Source of the DNA: Actinomycetota bacterium
GTDB lineage: Bacteria > Actinomycetota > Nitriliruptoria > Nitriliruptorales > Nitriliruptoraceae
Length of the DNA: 59,707 nucleotides
Assembly (NCBI GenBank): GCA_019347575.1
Contig: JAHWKY010000031.1
Location: 1-59,707, forward strand
Direction of reading: 5' to 3'
Shown here piece by piece: positions 6,622 to 15,568 of this stretch (the stretch's first letter is position 1; the number at the start of each line of letters is the position of its first letter). The notes under the pieces were generated by a model, which was given only the letters and a program-made list of their open reading frames with translations, searched no databases and was not told the DNA's origin. The translations under genes and the position numbers were made by a program.

Positions 6622-9504
6622 TCACCGCCCCGGCCCCCGCGACCTGACCAGCGCACCCGTCAGCAGCAGCGCCCCGAGCACCGCCGCCCAGAGCCCGCCA
6701 CCGGTCGTCGGTAGCGGGGGTCGGGGCGCTGGCTCGACCCCAGGAGGAGATCCGGGGTCCGGGGCGGGAAGCTGGACGATCTGCTGGAACGTGGGTCGGT
6801 TCTGCCACGGGATGTCGGGCACCGAGGTGATGCCCGCCGGGATGTGGACGATGGCGTCGTCCTCCCACGTGCGCTGCCACGCCTCAACGTCGCCGCTGCC
6901 GAACTCCGCCTCGAGGTCGGCGATCGCCGCTGCGAGTGAGGCCCAGACGTCGGCTCGGCACGTCTCGAGGTCACCGCCCCCGCAGTAGGTGCGGTGGAAC
7001 CGGTCGGTCACCGGTTCACCAAGGACCTGGCGCAGGTCCTTGTGCAGCTGTCCCCACGCCCCGAGGTTGAACGCCGACCCGAGGTGCAGCTGGGGCGGGT
7101 CGTGCAGGTCGATGTCGAGCGCGGTGAACGCATCGGCGGACCCGGCGGCGAATACGGCCGCGATCAGTCGCGGCCACCACGCGTCCAGGATCACGATGGC
7201 GGAGGCGTGGTCGTAGGTGGTCCCATCCGGGCCGAGCTGGCGCTGCCCACCGGATCGGTCCCAGGCCACGAGCAGGTCCCACATCTGCCCCACTCGAGGG
7301 TCCGCGTCGCCCGGCGGTTGGGCTCCGAGGAGGCGGCGCAGGAGCGGCAGCAGCTCCTGCGCACGCAGGTCCGTCGTCGCCGCCTCCGCCATCACCTCGA
7401 CCGCCTCGGCGAGGGTGACCCCTCCTCGCTCGACGAGCGGGTCGGTGCGGGCCTGCAGCAGCTGGCTGCGGTGGACGGGCCCGCTCGTGAAGTGGCGGTC
7501 GTCGGTCCAGAAGGCGGGAGCCTGACGGTTGTTCCAGGAGATGATCCAGCCGCGGTCGGGGTCGAGGTCCCACGGCAGCTCGTCCTTGTCCAGGAAGTCG
7601 CTCCAGTCGCGCTCGCCGGTGCCCCACGTCGGCAGGTAGGGATCCACGCCGGGCGACCGGCGCGGGCAGCGGCACGAGGACTGGTAGCCGATGTGCTCGT
7701 CGTCGACGTAGAACCAGTTGAAGCTGAACTCGTTCCAGTCGCCGAACGCCTCGCGGAACGCTTCGAACCCGCGGGCCATGTGCGAGGTCGAGTTGAGGAA
7801 GTGGAACGACGGGGCGGACTGGGTCTCGCGGAAGTAGGTCGAGCGGTACACCGCCACTGCGACCGGGGTGCCGTCCTCGAGCGTGCCGCGGGCGATGAGG
7901 GGGCCGTAGATGGGTGAGCGTTCGACCCGCCAGGACAGCAGCACGTCCTCAGGGTCCTCGGGTGCTCCCGCTGCGGTCGGCACGGCGATCTGGGTGTGGT
8001 TCCAGCCCTCGATCGGGAGGCACTCGCCGTCGTGGCGGTGACCCGTCGAGTCGGTCGTCGGCTCGCCTCCGTCCGGCTCGCACAGGACGAGGATGAAGGT
8101 GTCCTTGGCGTCCGCCCTGGAGGTGGTGGCCGACCACGCGTGGTCGGCGCCGCGGCCGATCTGCACGTAGACGTCGATGCCGGCGAACCCGATCCCGCGC
8201 ACGTCGATGTCGGGGCCGTGCACGTCGGCCTCGGTCAGCAGCTGGGGGACGAAGTAGCCGGTCTGCGGCCCGAAGACGGCGAGCGGGGTACCGGTCGCGG
8301 TGCGGTCGCCCGCGACCAGCAGCGCGTTGCTCGCCCCGCTGAAGTCGAGGACGAGCGGCCCGAACGGGCCTTCCACGACCCGGGTCGGGACCTTGGACTC
8401 CACCGCGTCGAGCACGTCTTCGAGGCTCGGTGTACTCGACTCGATCGGTCGGAGCGAGGCGCAGTCGATCGGTGGGACGGCTGCGGGGTCCGGCTCACCG
8501 AGCGTCTCCGGTGACATGTACGGGAACGGGTCGGGGGTGGTGACGGGTGCCTCGGCGTCGTCGGCGAACTTGAGGTCGTCGAACACGGCCCGGGCTCCGG
8601 CGGCCCCGAGCTCGTCGGCCATGGCGTCGATGCCGCACAGGTTGCGCAGCTCGCCACCGCCTCCTCCGCCGAAGATGCCGCCCACGAGCGAGGCGATCGC
8701 GACGATGTCCTCGAGGACGAACGGCTCCGGCACCTTCTGCAGCGCGGGGTACTCGGCCGGCAATTTGCTCGGGTCGAGCTGCGCCTCGGCGACGTAGGCG
8801 TTCACGCCCGCGATGTAGGCCTCCCCGTCGGCGCGGATCTGGCGTCCGAGCTCGCCCGCCGACTCGTCGGGGATGGTCTGGGCGGTCAGGTCTCCCTCGG
8901 TGTAGGGGGCGACCGCGAGCTGGTCGCGATCGGTCTGGATGTTGAACGGCGTCGGGCCGACGAACTCCGAGAGCCGTGCTCGGCCGGTGTGCCGCAGGAT
9001 GTCCATCAGGAACAGCCGGTCCTCGGCGGTGGTGTAGCCCTTGGCGAAGAACGTGCCCTCGCGCGTGTCGCCGACGATGTGCGGCACACCGTGGCTCGCG
9101 TCGCGGATCACGACCACGTCCGCACGCCCCGCCGGCGCGTAGACCTCGCCGATGTCGTCGGGAGCCACGCCGAACGACGCGTCCTTGAAGAGCGTGTCGA
9201 GGTCCGCCTCCGCCAGCCCGGGGGAGGCGTCGAGCAGGGCGGCGTAGATCGGCAGCTGATCGGCGACGTGCGCAAGCCGGGGGTCGCCACGGTCCCCGGC
9301 TTGCCAGCGGAACTGCTCCTCCGCGTTCAGCACGCCGTCCTGTCCCGGAGGGAGCAGGTTGCGGAAGCCGGTGGCATCGCCGAATCCCCGGTACCGACCG
9401 TCGATCTCCTCGGCCACGAGAGGAGCGGGAAGCGTGGTCACCGCCGCCGCGGCGGCGACGATCAGCGCGAAGGTCCGCATCCCCATCCGGTGCAGGAGTA
9501 GCAC
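6622..9504 (-). CDS. Penicillin acylase family hydrolase with LPXTG wall anchor
   Basis: A 960-residue Ntn hydrolase of the penicillin/acyl-homoserine-lactone acylase family. A signal peptide (residues ~10-31) is followed by the alpha-chain region (VVVIRDASHGVPHIVGDT, FFAKGYTTAEDRLFLMD). The likely autocatalytic serine is S392 in FSGASNALLVAGD, the start of the mature beta chain, followed by GTPLAVFGPQTGY. The C-terminus is a sortase signal: LPTTG, a hydrophobic helix and a basic tail RSRGPGR, after a proline-rich spacer. Wall anchoring is unusual in this mostly periplasmic or secreted family. The substrate (beta-lactam, acyl-homoserine lactone or another amide) is unknown. The GTG at 9504 or the ATG at 9480-9486 could be the start. 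Confidence 0.9.
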   Translation of the reverse strand: MLLLHRMGMRTFALIVAAAAAVTTLPAPLVAEEIDGRYRGFGDATGFRNLLPPGQDGVLNAEEQFRWQAGDRGDPRLAHVADQLPIYAALLDASPGLAEADLDTLFKDASFGVAPDDIGEVYAPAGRADVVVIRDASHGVPHIVGDTREGTFFAKGYTTAEDRLFLMDILRHTGRARLSEFVGPTPFNIQTDRDQLAVAPYTEGDLTAQTIPDESAGELGRQIRADGEAYIAGVNAYVAEAQLDPSKLPAEYPALQKVPEPFVLEDIVAIASLVGGIFGGGGGGELRNLCGIDAMADELGAAGARAVFDDLKFADDAEAPVTTPDPFPYMSPETLGEPDPAAVPPIDCASLRPIESSTPSLEDVLDAVESKVPTRVVEGPFGPLVLDFSGASNALLVAGDRTATGTPLAVFGPQTGYFVPQLLTEADVHGPDIDVRGIGFAGIDVYVQIGRGADHAWSATTSRADAKDTFILVLCEPDGGEPTTDSTGHRHDGECLPIEGWNHTQIAVPTAAGAPEDPEDVLLSWRVERSPIYGPLIARGTLEDGTPVAVAVYRSTYFRETQSAPSFHFLNSTSHMARGFEAFREAFGDWNEFSFNWFYVDDEHIGYQSSCRCPRRSPGVDPYLPTWGTGERDWSDFLDKDELPWDLDPDRGWIISWNNRQAPAFWTDDRHFTSGPVHRSQLLQARTDPLVERGGVTLAEAVEVMAEAATTDLRAQELLPLLRRLLGAQPPGDADPRVGQMWDLLVAWDRSGGQRQLGPDGTTYDHASAIVILDAWWPRLIAAVFAAGSADAFTALDIDLHDPPQLHLGSAFNLGAWGQLHKDLRQVLGEPVTDRFHRTYCGGGDLETCRADVWASLAAAIADLEAEFGSGDVEAWQRTWEDDAIVHIPAGITSVPDIPWQNRPTFQQIVQLPAPDPGSPPGVEPAPRPPLPTTGGGLWAAVLGALLLTGALVRSRGPGR

Positions 9505-9616
9505 AGCTCTCGACCCCCCTGTCCGGCTGACCGTGTTGGCTCGTGCGGGACCGGACCGGAGCCGTCACTTTGGGGGTGAAGTTGCTCAGCACCAGCCCCC
9601 GATCACGAGGAACGCT

Positions 9617-10243
9617 GTGCGCCGACTCCTGCTGTCCGCCTTCATCGTGACCGCGCTCTTCGCGGCCGGTTGCGGAGACGCCGACGACGGCGTCGCCCCG
9701 GACCCCACGGAGACCGCGACGGCGACGCCGGCCCCCACGGTCGCACCGACCGAGACCGTCGCCCCGACCGTCGAGCCGACGGCGACCACGCCCACCGAGC
9801 CGACCCTGGCGATGACGACGTGCGAAGCCGACCGCTTCAGCATCGATCATCCCCGGGACTGGGCGACCAACACCGGGGACGCTCCTCCCTGCCGCGCGTT
9901 CCACCCCGACGAGTTCGGTCAGATCGAGAACGAGGCCCTGCACTACGCCGTGCGCCTCTACATCGACCCGGTCGAGTTCGATCGCGTCGCGAACTCCGAC
10001 GAGCAGCACGAGATCGTGACCCGCGAGGACACCGAGGTGGATGGTCACCGCGCCATCCTCGAGGAGCGTGTCGAGAGCGGGCAGGGACTGGCGCCGGAGG
10101 GGACGCGCACGTACGTGTACGTGATCGAGGTCAACCCCGAGGAGACGATGATCGTGGCGACGTACTCGATCGGCGACACGGACTACGAGCGTGACAAGGA
10201 CGTGATGGACCGCATGGTCGACAGCCTCGTTTTCCTCGCCTGA
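9617..10243 (+). CDS. Lipoprotein with Thr/Pro linker, unknown function
   Basis: A 208-residue lipoprotein. The GTG at 9617 follows GAGGA and begins a typical lipoprotein signal (VRRLLLSAFIVTALFAAGC), with AAGC as lipobox. A threonine-proline-glutamate-valine linker of about 45 residues (TVAPTETVAPTVEPT) spaces the globular part from the membrane. The C-terminal ~140 residues start with FSIDHPRDW, resembling the FSxxxPxxW opening of small PsbP-like surface domains found in actinobacterial lipoproteins. No enzyme motif is seen. The gene is divergent from the wall-anchored acylase, with 112 bp between them. Confidence 0.7.
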   Translation: MRRLLLSAFIVTALFAAGCGDADDGVAPDPTETATATPAPTVAPTETVAPTVEPTATTPTEPTLAMTTCEADRFSIDHPRDWATNTGDAPPCRAFHPDEFGQIENEALHYAVRLYIDPVEFDRVANSDEQHEIVTREDTEVDGHRAILEERVESGQGLAPEGTRTYVYVIEVNPEETMIVATYSIGDTDYERDKDVMDRMVDSLVFLA

Positions 10244-10271
10244 CCGACGCCCGACCGGCACGCTGTCGCCG

Positions 10272-11048
10272 GTGACCACCCCGATCCGCATCGACGATCC
10301 CGCCGACCCGCGGCTGGACGACTACCGCACGCTGCGGGATCCCGAGCTGCGCAAGCGCTACGAGAACAAGGTCGGCGTGTTCATCGCTGAGGGCCCCAAC
10401 GTCGTCGCCGAGCTGCTCCGGTCAGACTACGGGACGCGGTCGGTGCTCGTCTCGGACAAGCGCTACCAGCGCCTCGACCTCGATGGGCTAGCCGCCCCCG
10501 TCTACCTCGCCGACCAGGACCTGATCGAGGAGGTGGTCGCCTTCCCCCTGCACCAGGGCGCCGTCGCCGTCGGGAACCGTCGACCGCTGCCCTCCCCGGA
10601 CGAGGTCCTGGACGGGGCTCGGACGGTGGTCGCGCTCGAGGAGATGAACGACCCCGAGAACATGGGGGTGCTGTTCCGCAGCGTCCGTGCGCTGGGCGGC
10701 GACGCCGTGCTGCTCGGCCCCCGTTGCTCCGATCCGCTCTACCGACGCTGCGTCCGGGTGTCGATGGGGCACGTGCTGCACGTGCCGTTCACGGAGACGG
10801 AGGACCTGCTCGGCACGCTCGCGGATCTCGTGACCGTCGCGCTCGTCACCGACGGCGACGTCGAACTCGAGGAGCTCGCCGCCGCCCGACCCGAACGCCT
10901 CGCCCTCGTCGTGGGCGCCGAGGGAGCCGGACTCAGCCAGCAGATCCAGCGCGGCGTCGACGTCCGCGTCCGCATCGCGATGTCGTCGCGCGTCGACTCC
11001 CTGAACGTCTCGGTCGCCACGGCGATCGCGCTGCACCGGCTGCGGTGA
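10272..11048 (+). CDS. SpoU/TrmH family RNA 2'-O-methyltransferase
   Basis: 258 residues. The N-terminal substrate-binding domain (residues ~12-95, with FIAEGPNVVAELL) is followed by the SPOUT trefoil-knot domain. The SAM-binding motifs are clear: VVALEEMNDPENMGVLFRS (motif 1), LALVVGAEGAGLS (motif 2) and MSSRVDSLNVSVATAIALH (motif 3). Enzymes of this kind methylate ribose 2'-OH groups in rRNA or tRNA. The target nucleotide cannot be deduced. The GTG start at 10272 is 28 bp after the lipoprotein stop. Confidence 0.92.
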   Translation: MTTPIRIDDPADPRLDDYRTLRDPELRKRYENKVGVFIAEGPNVVAELLRSDYGTRSVLVSDKRYQRLDLDGLAAPVYLADQDLIEEVVAFPLHQGAVAVGNRRPLPSPDEVLDGARTVVALEEMNDPENMGVLFRSVRALGGDAVLLGPRCSDPLYRRCVRVSMGHVLHVPFTETEDLLGTLADLVTVALVTDGDVELEELAAARPERLALVVGAEGAGLSQQIQRGVDVRVRIAMSSRVDSLNVSVATAIALHRLR

Positions 11049-11110
11049 CCCGCCGTGAGGACGACCGTACTACCGTCTCGGGCCATCCGTCCCCGCAACT
11101 GGAGCATCCC

Positions 11111-12178
11111 GTGACCCTCCGTGTCGTGCAGTGGAGTACCGGCAACGTCGGCCGCAACGCCCTCGTGGGCATCGACGCCCGGCCCGACCTCGCGCTCGTC
11201 GGTGTGTGGGTGTCCTCCGATGCAAAGGCCGGCAAGGACGCCGGCGAACTCGCGGGCCTCGACCGCGAACTCGGCGTGGCCGCGACGACCGACGCCGAAG
11301 CGCTGCTGGGTCTCGAACCGGACTGCGTTGTCTACACCGCGATGGCGGACGACCGGCTTCCCGAGGCGATCGACGACCTCGCCCGGATCCTGCGCAGCGG
11401 CGCCAACGTCGTGTCCAGCGCGCCGGTGTTCCTGCAGTTCCCCGAGGACGTCGCTCCACCCGAGCTGATCGCCCCGGTCAAGGAGGCGGCGCTCGAGGGC
11501 GGCGCGTCGCTGTTCGTCAACGGCATCGATCCCGGCTTCGCCAACGACGCGTTGCCGCTGGCCATCACCGGCATCAGTGAGCGCATCGACCAGGTGCGCT
11601 GCCTCGAGATCCTCAACTACGACACCTACGACCAGGGCAAGGTCCTGTTCGAGATCATGGGCTTCGGCAAGCCGCTCGACGAGACCCCCCTGCTGCTCTA
11701 CCCCGGCGTGCTGACCCTCGCCTGGGGCAGTGTCGTCCGTCAGATCGCAGCCGGGCTCGACGTCGAACTCGACGAGGTCGAGGAGTGGTACGAGCGCCGA
11801 CCCGCCACCGCCACTATCGAGGTCGCCGCGGGCACGGTCGAGGAGGGCACCGCGGCCGGACTGCACTTCGAGGTCCGCGGCAAGAAGGACGGTCGCGACG
11901 TCGTCGTGCTCGAGCACGTCACCCGGCTCCACAACGATCTTGCCCCCGAGTGGCCCCAGCCCACCGGCCAGGGCTGCTACCGCGTGGTCGTGACCGGCCA
12001 ACCCAACTACACCGTGGACCTGCAGCTCCTCGGCGAGGACGGCGACCACAACACCGCGGGTCTCAAGGCGACGGCGATGCGCCTGGTGAACGCCATCCCT
12101 GCGGTCGTGGCGGCGGAGCCGGGGCTCGTGACGGCGCTCGACCTGCCGCAGGTGACGGGGCGCGGTCTGGTCAGCTGA
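11111..12178 (+). CDS. DapB-like NAD(P)-dependent oxidoreductase
   Basis: 355 residues beginning VTLRVVQWSTGNVGRNAL, a Rossmann GxGxxG-like turn (STGNVG) typical of the dihydrodipicolinate-reductase-like family that also includes 2,4-diaminopentanoate dehydrogenase. A conserved central stretch (SLFVNGIDPGFANDALPLA) and the ERRPATATIEVAAGTVEEGTAA region match the large actinobacterial group annotated as NAD(P)H-dependent amine dehydrogenases. True DapB activity is unlikely because the length and the C-terminal half differ. Substrate unknown. The GTG at 11111 has GGAG six bases upstream. The gene converges on rnhB and overlaps its stop by 8 bp. Confidence 0.72.
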   Translation: MTLRVVQWSTGNVGRNALVGIDARPDLALVGVWVSSDAKAGKDAGELAGLDRELGVAATTDAEALLGLEPDCVVYTAMADDRLPEAIDDLARILRSGANVVSSAPVFLQFPEDVAPPELIAPVKEAALEGGASLFVNGIDPGFANDALPLAITGISERIDQVRCLEILNYDTYDQGKVLFEIMGFGKPLDETPLLLYPGVLTLAWGSVVRQIAAGLDVELDEVEEWYERRPATATIEVAAGTVEEGTAAGLHFEVRGKKDGRDVVVLEHVTRLHNDLAPEWPQPTGQGCYRVVVTGQPNYTVDLQLLGEDGDHNTAGLKATAMRLVNAIPAVVAAEPGLVTALDLPQVTGRGLVS

Positions 12179-12914
12179 TCTCGATGTCGGCGTCCGCCTC
12201 GGACGCGACCTCCCAGGCGTCCCACTGCTCCTCGTCCCACAGCTCGAGCTGGTCCAGGGCGCGGATCGGCGCCCAGCTGTGGCGGTGCAGCACGCAGGCA
12301 CCGTGCCGGCGGAGGGCTTGCTGGTGCGGCGGCGAGGGGTAGCCCTTGTTCGACGCGAACTCGTAGACGGGAAACGTCGGGTCCTGATCCGCCATCAGCG
12401 TGTCGCGGGTCACCTTCGCCACGATCGACGCCGCCGCGATCGAGGCCGAGTAGGCGTCGCCGTGGACGATGCGTTCGTTGGTGGTGCCGTAGCCCGCCAG
12501 GAAGTCCCAGTTGCCGTCGATGAGCAGCACGTCGGGGCGCAGCTCGAGCGCATCGACAGCGCGTCGAGCGGCGAGCCGGATGGCATCGCTCATGCCCAGC
12601 TCGTCGATCTCGCCGTTGGAGGCGTGACCGATGCCGATGGCCTCGGCGAAGCCGTGGAGGCGCGTGCACAGCTCCTGCCGACGTTGCGGGTCGAGCGCCT
12701 TACTGTCCCGGAGCTTGTACATGCGTCGCGCGGCCGGCAGCACCACCGCGGCGTAGGTCACCGGCCCCGCCCACGCCCCGCGTCCCACCTCGTCCACACC
12801 CGCGACGACCGCTCCCTCGGCCCACCAGAGCTGCTCGTGCTTGATCCCCGGGACCAGGGGAAGGCGACGACCACGGCTCGTGGTCGTACGTCGGTTGCTC
12901 GCGGGCAGGGCCAT
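12171..12914 (-). CDS. rnhB: Ribonuclease HII
   Basis: 247 residues. It removes RNA from RNA-DNA hybrids, including single ribonucleotides in DNA. The signature VAGVDEVGRGAWAGPV carries the first catalytic Asp-Glu pair. The other acidic ligands lie in LLIDGNWDF and in HGDAYSASIAAASIVAKVTRD. The N-terminal ~25 residues are basic and vary between homologues, so a later start is possible. It starts 10 bp after the stop of the upstream EAL-domain gene on the same strand, so both may share a transcript. The C-terminus is extended and acidic (SEADADIEIS). Confidence 0.93.
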   Translation of the reverse strand: MALPASNRRTTTSRGRRLPLVPGIKHEQLWWAEGAVVAGVDEVGRGAWAGPVTYAAVVLPAARRMYKLRDSKALDPQRRQELCTRLHGFAEAIGIGHASNGEIDELGMSDAIRLAARRAVDALELRPDVLLIDGNWDFLAGYGTTNERIVHGDAYSASIAAASIVAKVTRDTLMADQDPTFPVYEFASNKGYPSPPHQQALRRHGACVLHRHSWAPIRALDQLELWDEEQWDAWEVASEADADIEIS

Positions 12915-12924
12915 CGGCCGGAAG

Positions 12925-15414
12925 CTACCGGACGAGGGATGCACCGTCGCCAGAGGGTGCGGTGTAGGCGCCGAGCCAGTGGTGGAGCCCGTCGACGGGC
13001 ATCGGCCTGCCGAGGAACCACCCCTGGGCGGCGTCGACGCCCAGACCCGCGAGCTGATCCCAGGTCCGTCGATCCTCGACCCCCTCGGCGACGGTGTGCA
13101 ACCCCATCTCACCGGCCAGCGTGACGACGGCTCGGACGATCGCCTCGCCGTCGTCGTCCAGCGTCATCACCAGCGAACGGTCGAGCTTCAACTCATCGGC
13201 GATCAGGCGACGCAGGTGGGCGAACGAGGCGTACCCCGCGCCGAAGTCGTCGATGGAGACGTTGACGCCCAGACCCACGATGTCCCCGAGCACGGCCCGG
13301 CTGCGTTCGAAGTCCTCGACCATCACCGACTCGGTCACCTCGACACGGAGCAGCTCCGGTGACAGGCCAGCCGCCTGCAAGGCGCCGTGGACGACGGTGG
13401 GCAGCTCGGGGTCCATCAGGTCGTTGGCGGACAGGTTCACCGCGACGGGGATGGGGACGGACAGGCGCGCGGCATCCCCTGTGGCCGTGGCGAGGCACCA
13501 CCGGGTCAGGTCACCGATCAGACCCGCCTGCTCGGCCAACCCGACGAACTCCAGCGGCGACACCGGCCCGAGGGTGTGGTGGGTCCAACGCGACAGCGCC
13601 TCGACCCCGACGATCTTGCCCGTGCGCAGATCGGCCTTGGGTTGGTAGTGCAGCTCGAGTTCGTTGCGGGCGATAGCGTCGCGCAGGTCCGAGGTCAGCC
13701 GCAGCCGTCGCATGTGCTGATCGTCGTGCTCTGGCTCGTAGACGCAGATCCGTTGGCTGCTGGCGGATTCCCCGGCGATCGCGGCGGCGACCGCGCCACG
13801 ACGCAGGACCTCCGACGGCTCGTCGGTCGCATCGATGACCACCACACCGACCGCGACCTCCGGATCGACGCGCAGGTCCCCGACACGGACGGGGCGCAGC
13901 AACGTGTCGTGGAGCAGCCGTCCGAAGACGGCGGGTTCGAAACGGCCGGGTGTCGTCACCGCGAAACCGCGGTCGCCGATCCGCGCAACGACACCCCCCC
14001 GGCCCGCGACGTCGCGCAGTCGCGCCGACAGCTCGAGGAGCACGGTCGACGACACCGTCTCGCCGAACGCCGCGCTGAGGGCGCCCATCCGGTCCAGATC
14101 GACGGTCGCGAGCATCGCCGCGTCACCCTTGTCACGCATGAGGTTGCGCAGCCCCCGCCGGTTCGGCAAACCGGTCAGGGAATCCGAGTGGGCGAGGCGG
14201 TCGTTGGTGTCGGCCTCCTCCCGCAGACGCTCCACCAGCCGGTGCTGCGCGAGTGCGCTGCCCGCGTGACGAGCGAGGTCGGTCAGCACGTGGACGTCGC
14301 CGAGGTCGAAGCGGTCGGCGTCCGATCGGTTGTCCAGCACCACAAGCACGGCAGGTGCGCCGTCGCCGTCGCGGACGGGGACAGCGATAGTGTCGTGGGG
14401 GCGACCCTCGCCCCGACGACGCAGGGACGTCGAAGCGGTGCGGCCCACCTCCTCTGCGGCCATCCGGACGGCGTCGTAGGCCTCGACGGGCACGTCGAGC
14501 GTCGTCGCGGCCCGGCCGAGACCGAACTCGGGAGCCCGGAGCGGGTCGTCGTCGAACCCGTCCACGACGAGCGCGACCCCTCGGGCGTTGACGAGATCCC
14601 GCGCACGCTGCAGCAGCGTCGAGCGGACCTCGTCCTCGGTGGGGGCGTGGTGGAGGTCCGAGACGGCGTCGTCGAGGAGCGACAGACGGTGCGAGCGCTG
14701 CGTCGCCGCGCCCACGAACCGCACGAGCAGGGCGAGCAGGATCACGAAGGTGCACGCGGCCGCAGCGACCCAGGGCTCCAGCCACAGCGCCGCGACCAGC
14801 GTTATGCCGCCGGTCGCGGTCAGGAGGGCCGTTCCCGCGCCCAGCTGGCCCGCGAGGCGGGCGGTTGTGACCGGTACACGGCCGGACACGGCCCGGATCA
14901 CCGCGAGCACGGCGAGGTACGACGTCGCGTTGGCGGCGATGGCTGCGACGACGATCGCGAGCAGGTTCCGCGGCTCCACGGCAGCGGCGTCGACGCGGAG
15001 GACCGCCACCAGCGCGAGCGCGACCGTGGCCTCGAGGACGGAGGTCGCGGCGTTGAAGGCGCTCTTGCCCCACAGCCGCGGCCGGTGGACGTTGACCAGT
15101 AGCTGGCCGACCCCCAGGCCGATGATCAGATCGATGGGATCGCTGAGGGCGAGCCCGAGGATGAGCGCGAAGTCGTTGAGGGTGGTGGTCACGGCCTCGG
15201 AACGGATCACCGCCGCGGCAGGGAGCAGCCCGAGTCCCGCGCGGATCAGCGCGATGGCCCACCACGGCAACTCGTAGGGCCGGTCCGGGAACGGGCTCGC
15301 ATCGGCCAGCATCCACAGGACCGCTGCCAGCCCCAGGAACAGGACCCCGAGCAGGGTCACCGCCAGCGCACGACGGCCGTCCTTCGTAGGCGTCGCGTGC
15401 TGGTGCTCGGTCAC
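12925..15414 (-). CDS. Membrane GAF / degenerate GGDEF / EAL protein
   Basis: About 829 residues from the GTG at 15414. Roughly eight hydrophobic helices occupy residues ~15-235, followed by a GAF-like domain (~255-400), a GGDEF-type domain and an EAL domain. The GGDEF signature is replaced by IGDRGF, so diguanylate cyclase activity is probably lost. The EAL domain keeps VEALSRW, DDFGAGYASF, AEGVE and QGWFLGRPM, so cyclic-di-GMP phosphodiesterase activity is likely. The degenerate GGDEF may act as a GTP sensor, as in other hybrids. A cyclic-di-GMP riboswitch lies about 1 kb away on the other strand. The reading frame extends further upstream, but that part overlaps the tam gene. Confidence 0.88.
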   Translation of the reverse strand: MTEHQHATPTKDGRRALAVTLLGVLFLGLAAVLWMLADASPFPDRPYELPWWAIALIRAGLGLLPAAAVIRSEAVTTTLNDFALILGLALSDPIDLIIGLGVGQLLVNVHRPRLWGKSAFNAATSVLEATVALALVAVLRVDAAAVEPRNLLAIVVAAIAANATSYLAVLAVIRAVSGRVPVTTARLAGQLGAGTALLTATGGITLVAALWLEPWVAAAACTFVILLALLVRFVGAATQRSHRLSLLDDAVSDLHHAPTEDEVRSTLLQRARDLVNARGVALVVDGFDDDPLRAPEFGLGRAATTLDVPVEAYDAVRMAAEEVGRTASTSLRRRGEGRPHDTIAVPVRDGDGAPAVLVVLDNRSDADRFDLGDVHVLTDLARHAGSALAQHRLVERLREEADTNDRLAHSDSLTGLPNRRGLRNLMRDKGDAAMLATVDLDRMGALSAAFGETVSSTVLLELSARLRDVAGRGGVVARIGDRGFAVTTPGRFEPAVFGRLLHDTLLRPVRVGDLRVDPEVAVGVVVIDATDEPSEVLRRGAVAAAIAGESASSQRICVYEPEHDDQHMRRLRLTSDLRDAIARNELELHYQPKADLRTGKIVGVEALSRWTHHTLGPVSPLEFVGLAEQAGLIGDLTRWCLATATGDAARLSVPIPVAVNLSANDLMDPELPTVVHGALQAAGLSPELLRVEVTESVMVEDFERSRAVLGDIVGLGVNVSIDDFGAGYASFAHLRRLIADELKLDRSLVMTLDDDGEAIVRAVVTLAGEMGLHTVAEGVEDRRTWDQLAGLGVDAAQGWFLGRPMPVDGLHHWLGAYTAPSGDGASLVR

Positions 15415-15568
15415 GGCTTCCACGCAGTTCCTCGGGGCGTGCCGGATCGGTCGGCTCACACGCCGGTCCTTGGCTACGTCGGCAGGTTCGGGGGCCGAGT
15501 TGACCGCCCCCTCGAACTGCGCCGGAGTCGTCCTCGCTGCCGCGGCGACGGTTCTACCATCGTTTCCC

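Noticed and set aside
8495-10291. A 598-codon minus-strand frame over the acylase 5' region and the lipoprotein
   Set aside because: It crosses two well-supported genes, and its product is low-complexity Arg/Gly-rich with no domain.
11111-12178. Annotation as true dihydrodipicolinate reductase (dapB)
   Set aside because: The protein is about 100 residues longer than DapB and lacks its conserved lysine/histidine catalytic segment. It fits the DapB-like amine dehydrogenase group instead.
10739-12301. A 520-codon minus-strand frame opposite the methyltransferase and oxidoreductase genes
   Set aside because: It is an antisense shadow. Both plus-strand genes have clear family motifs.
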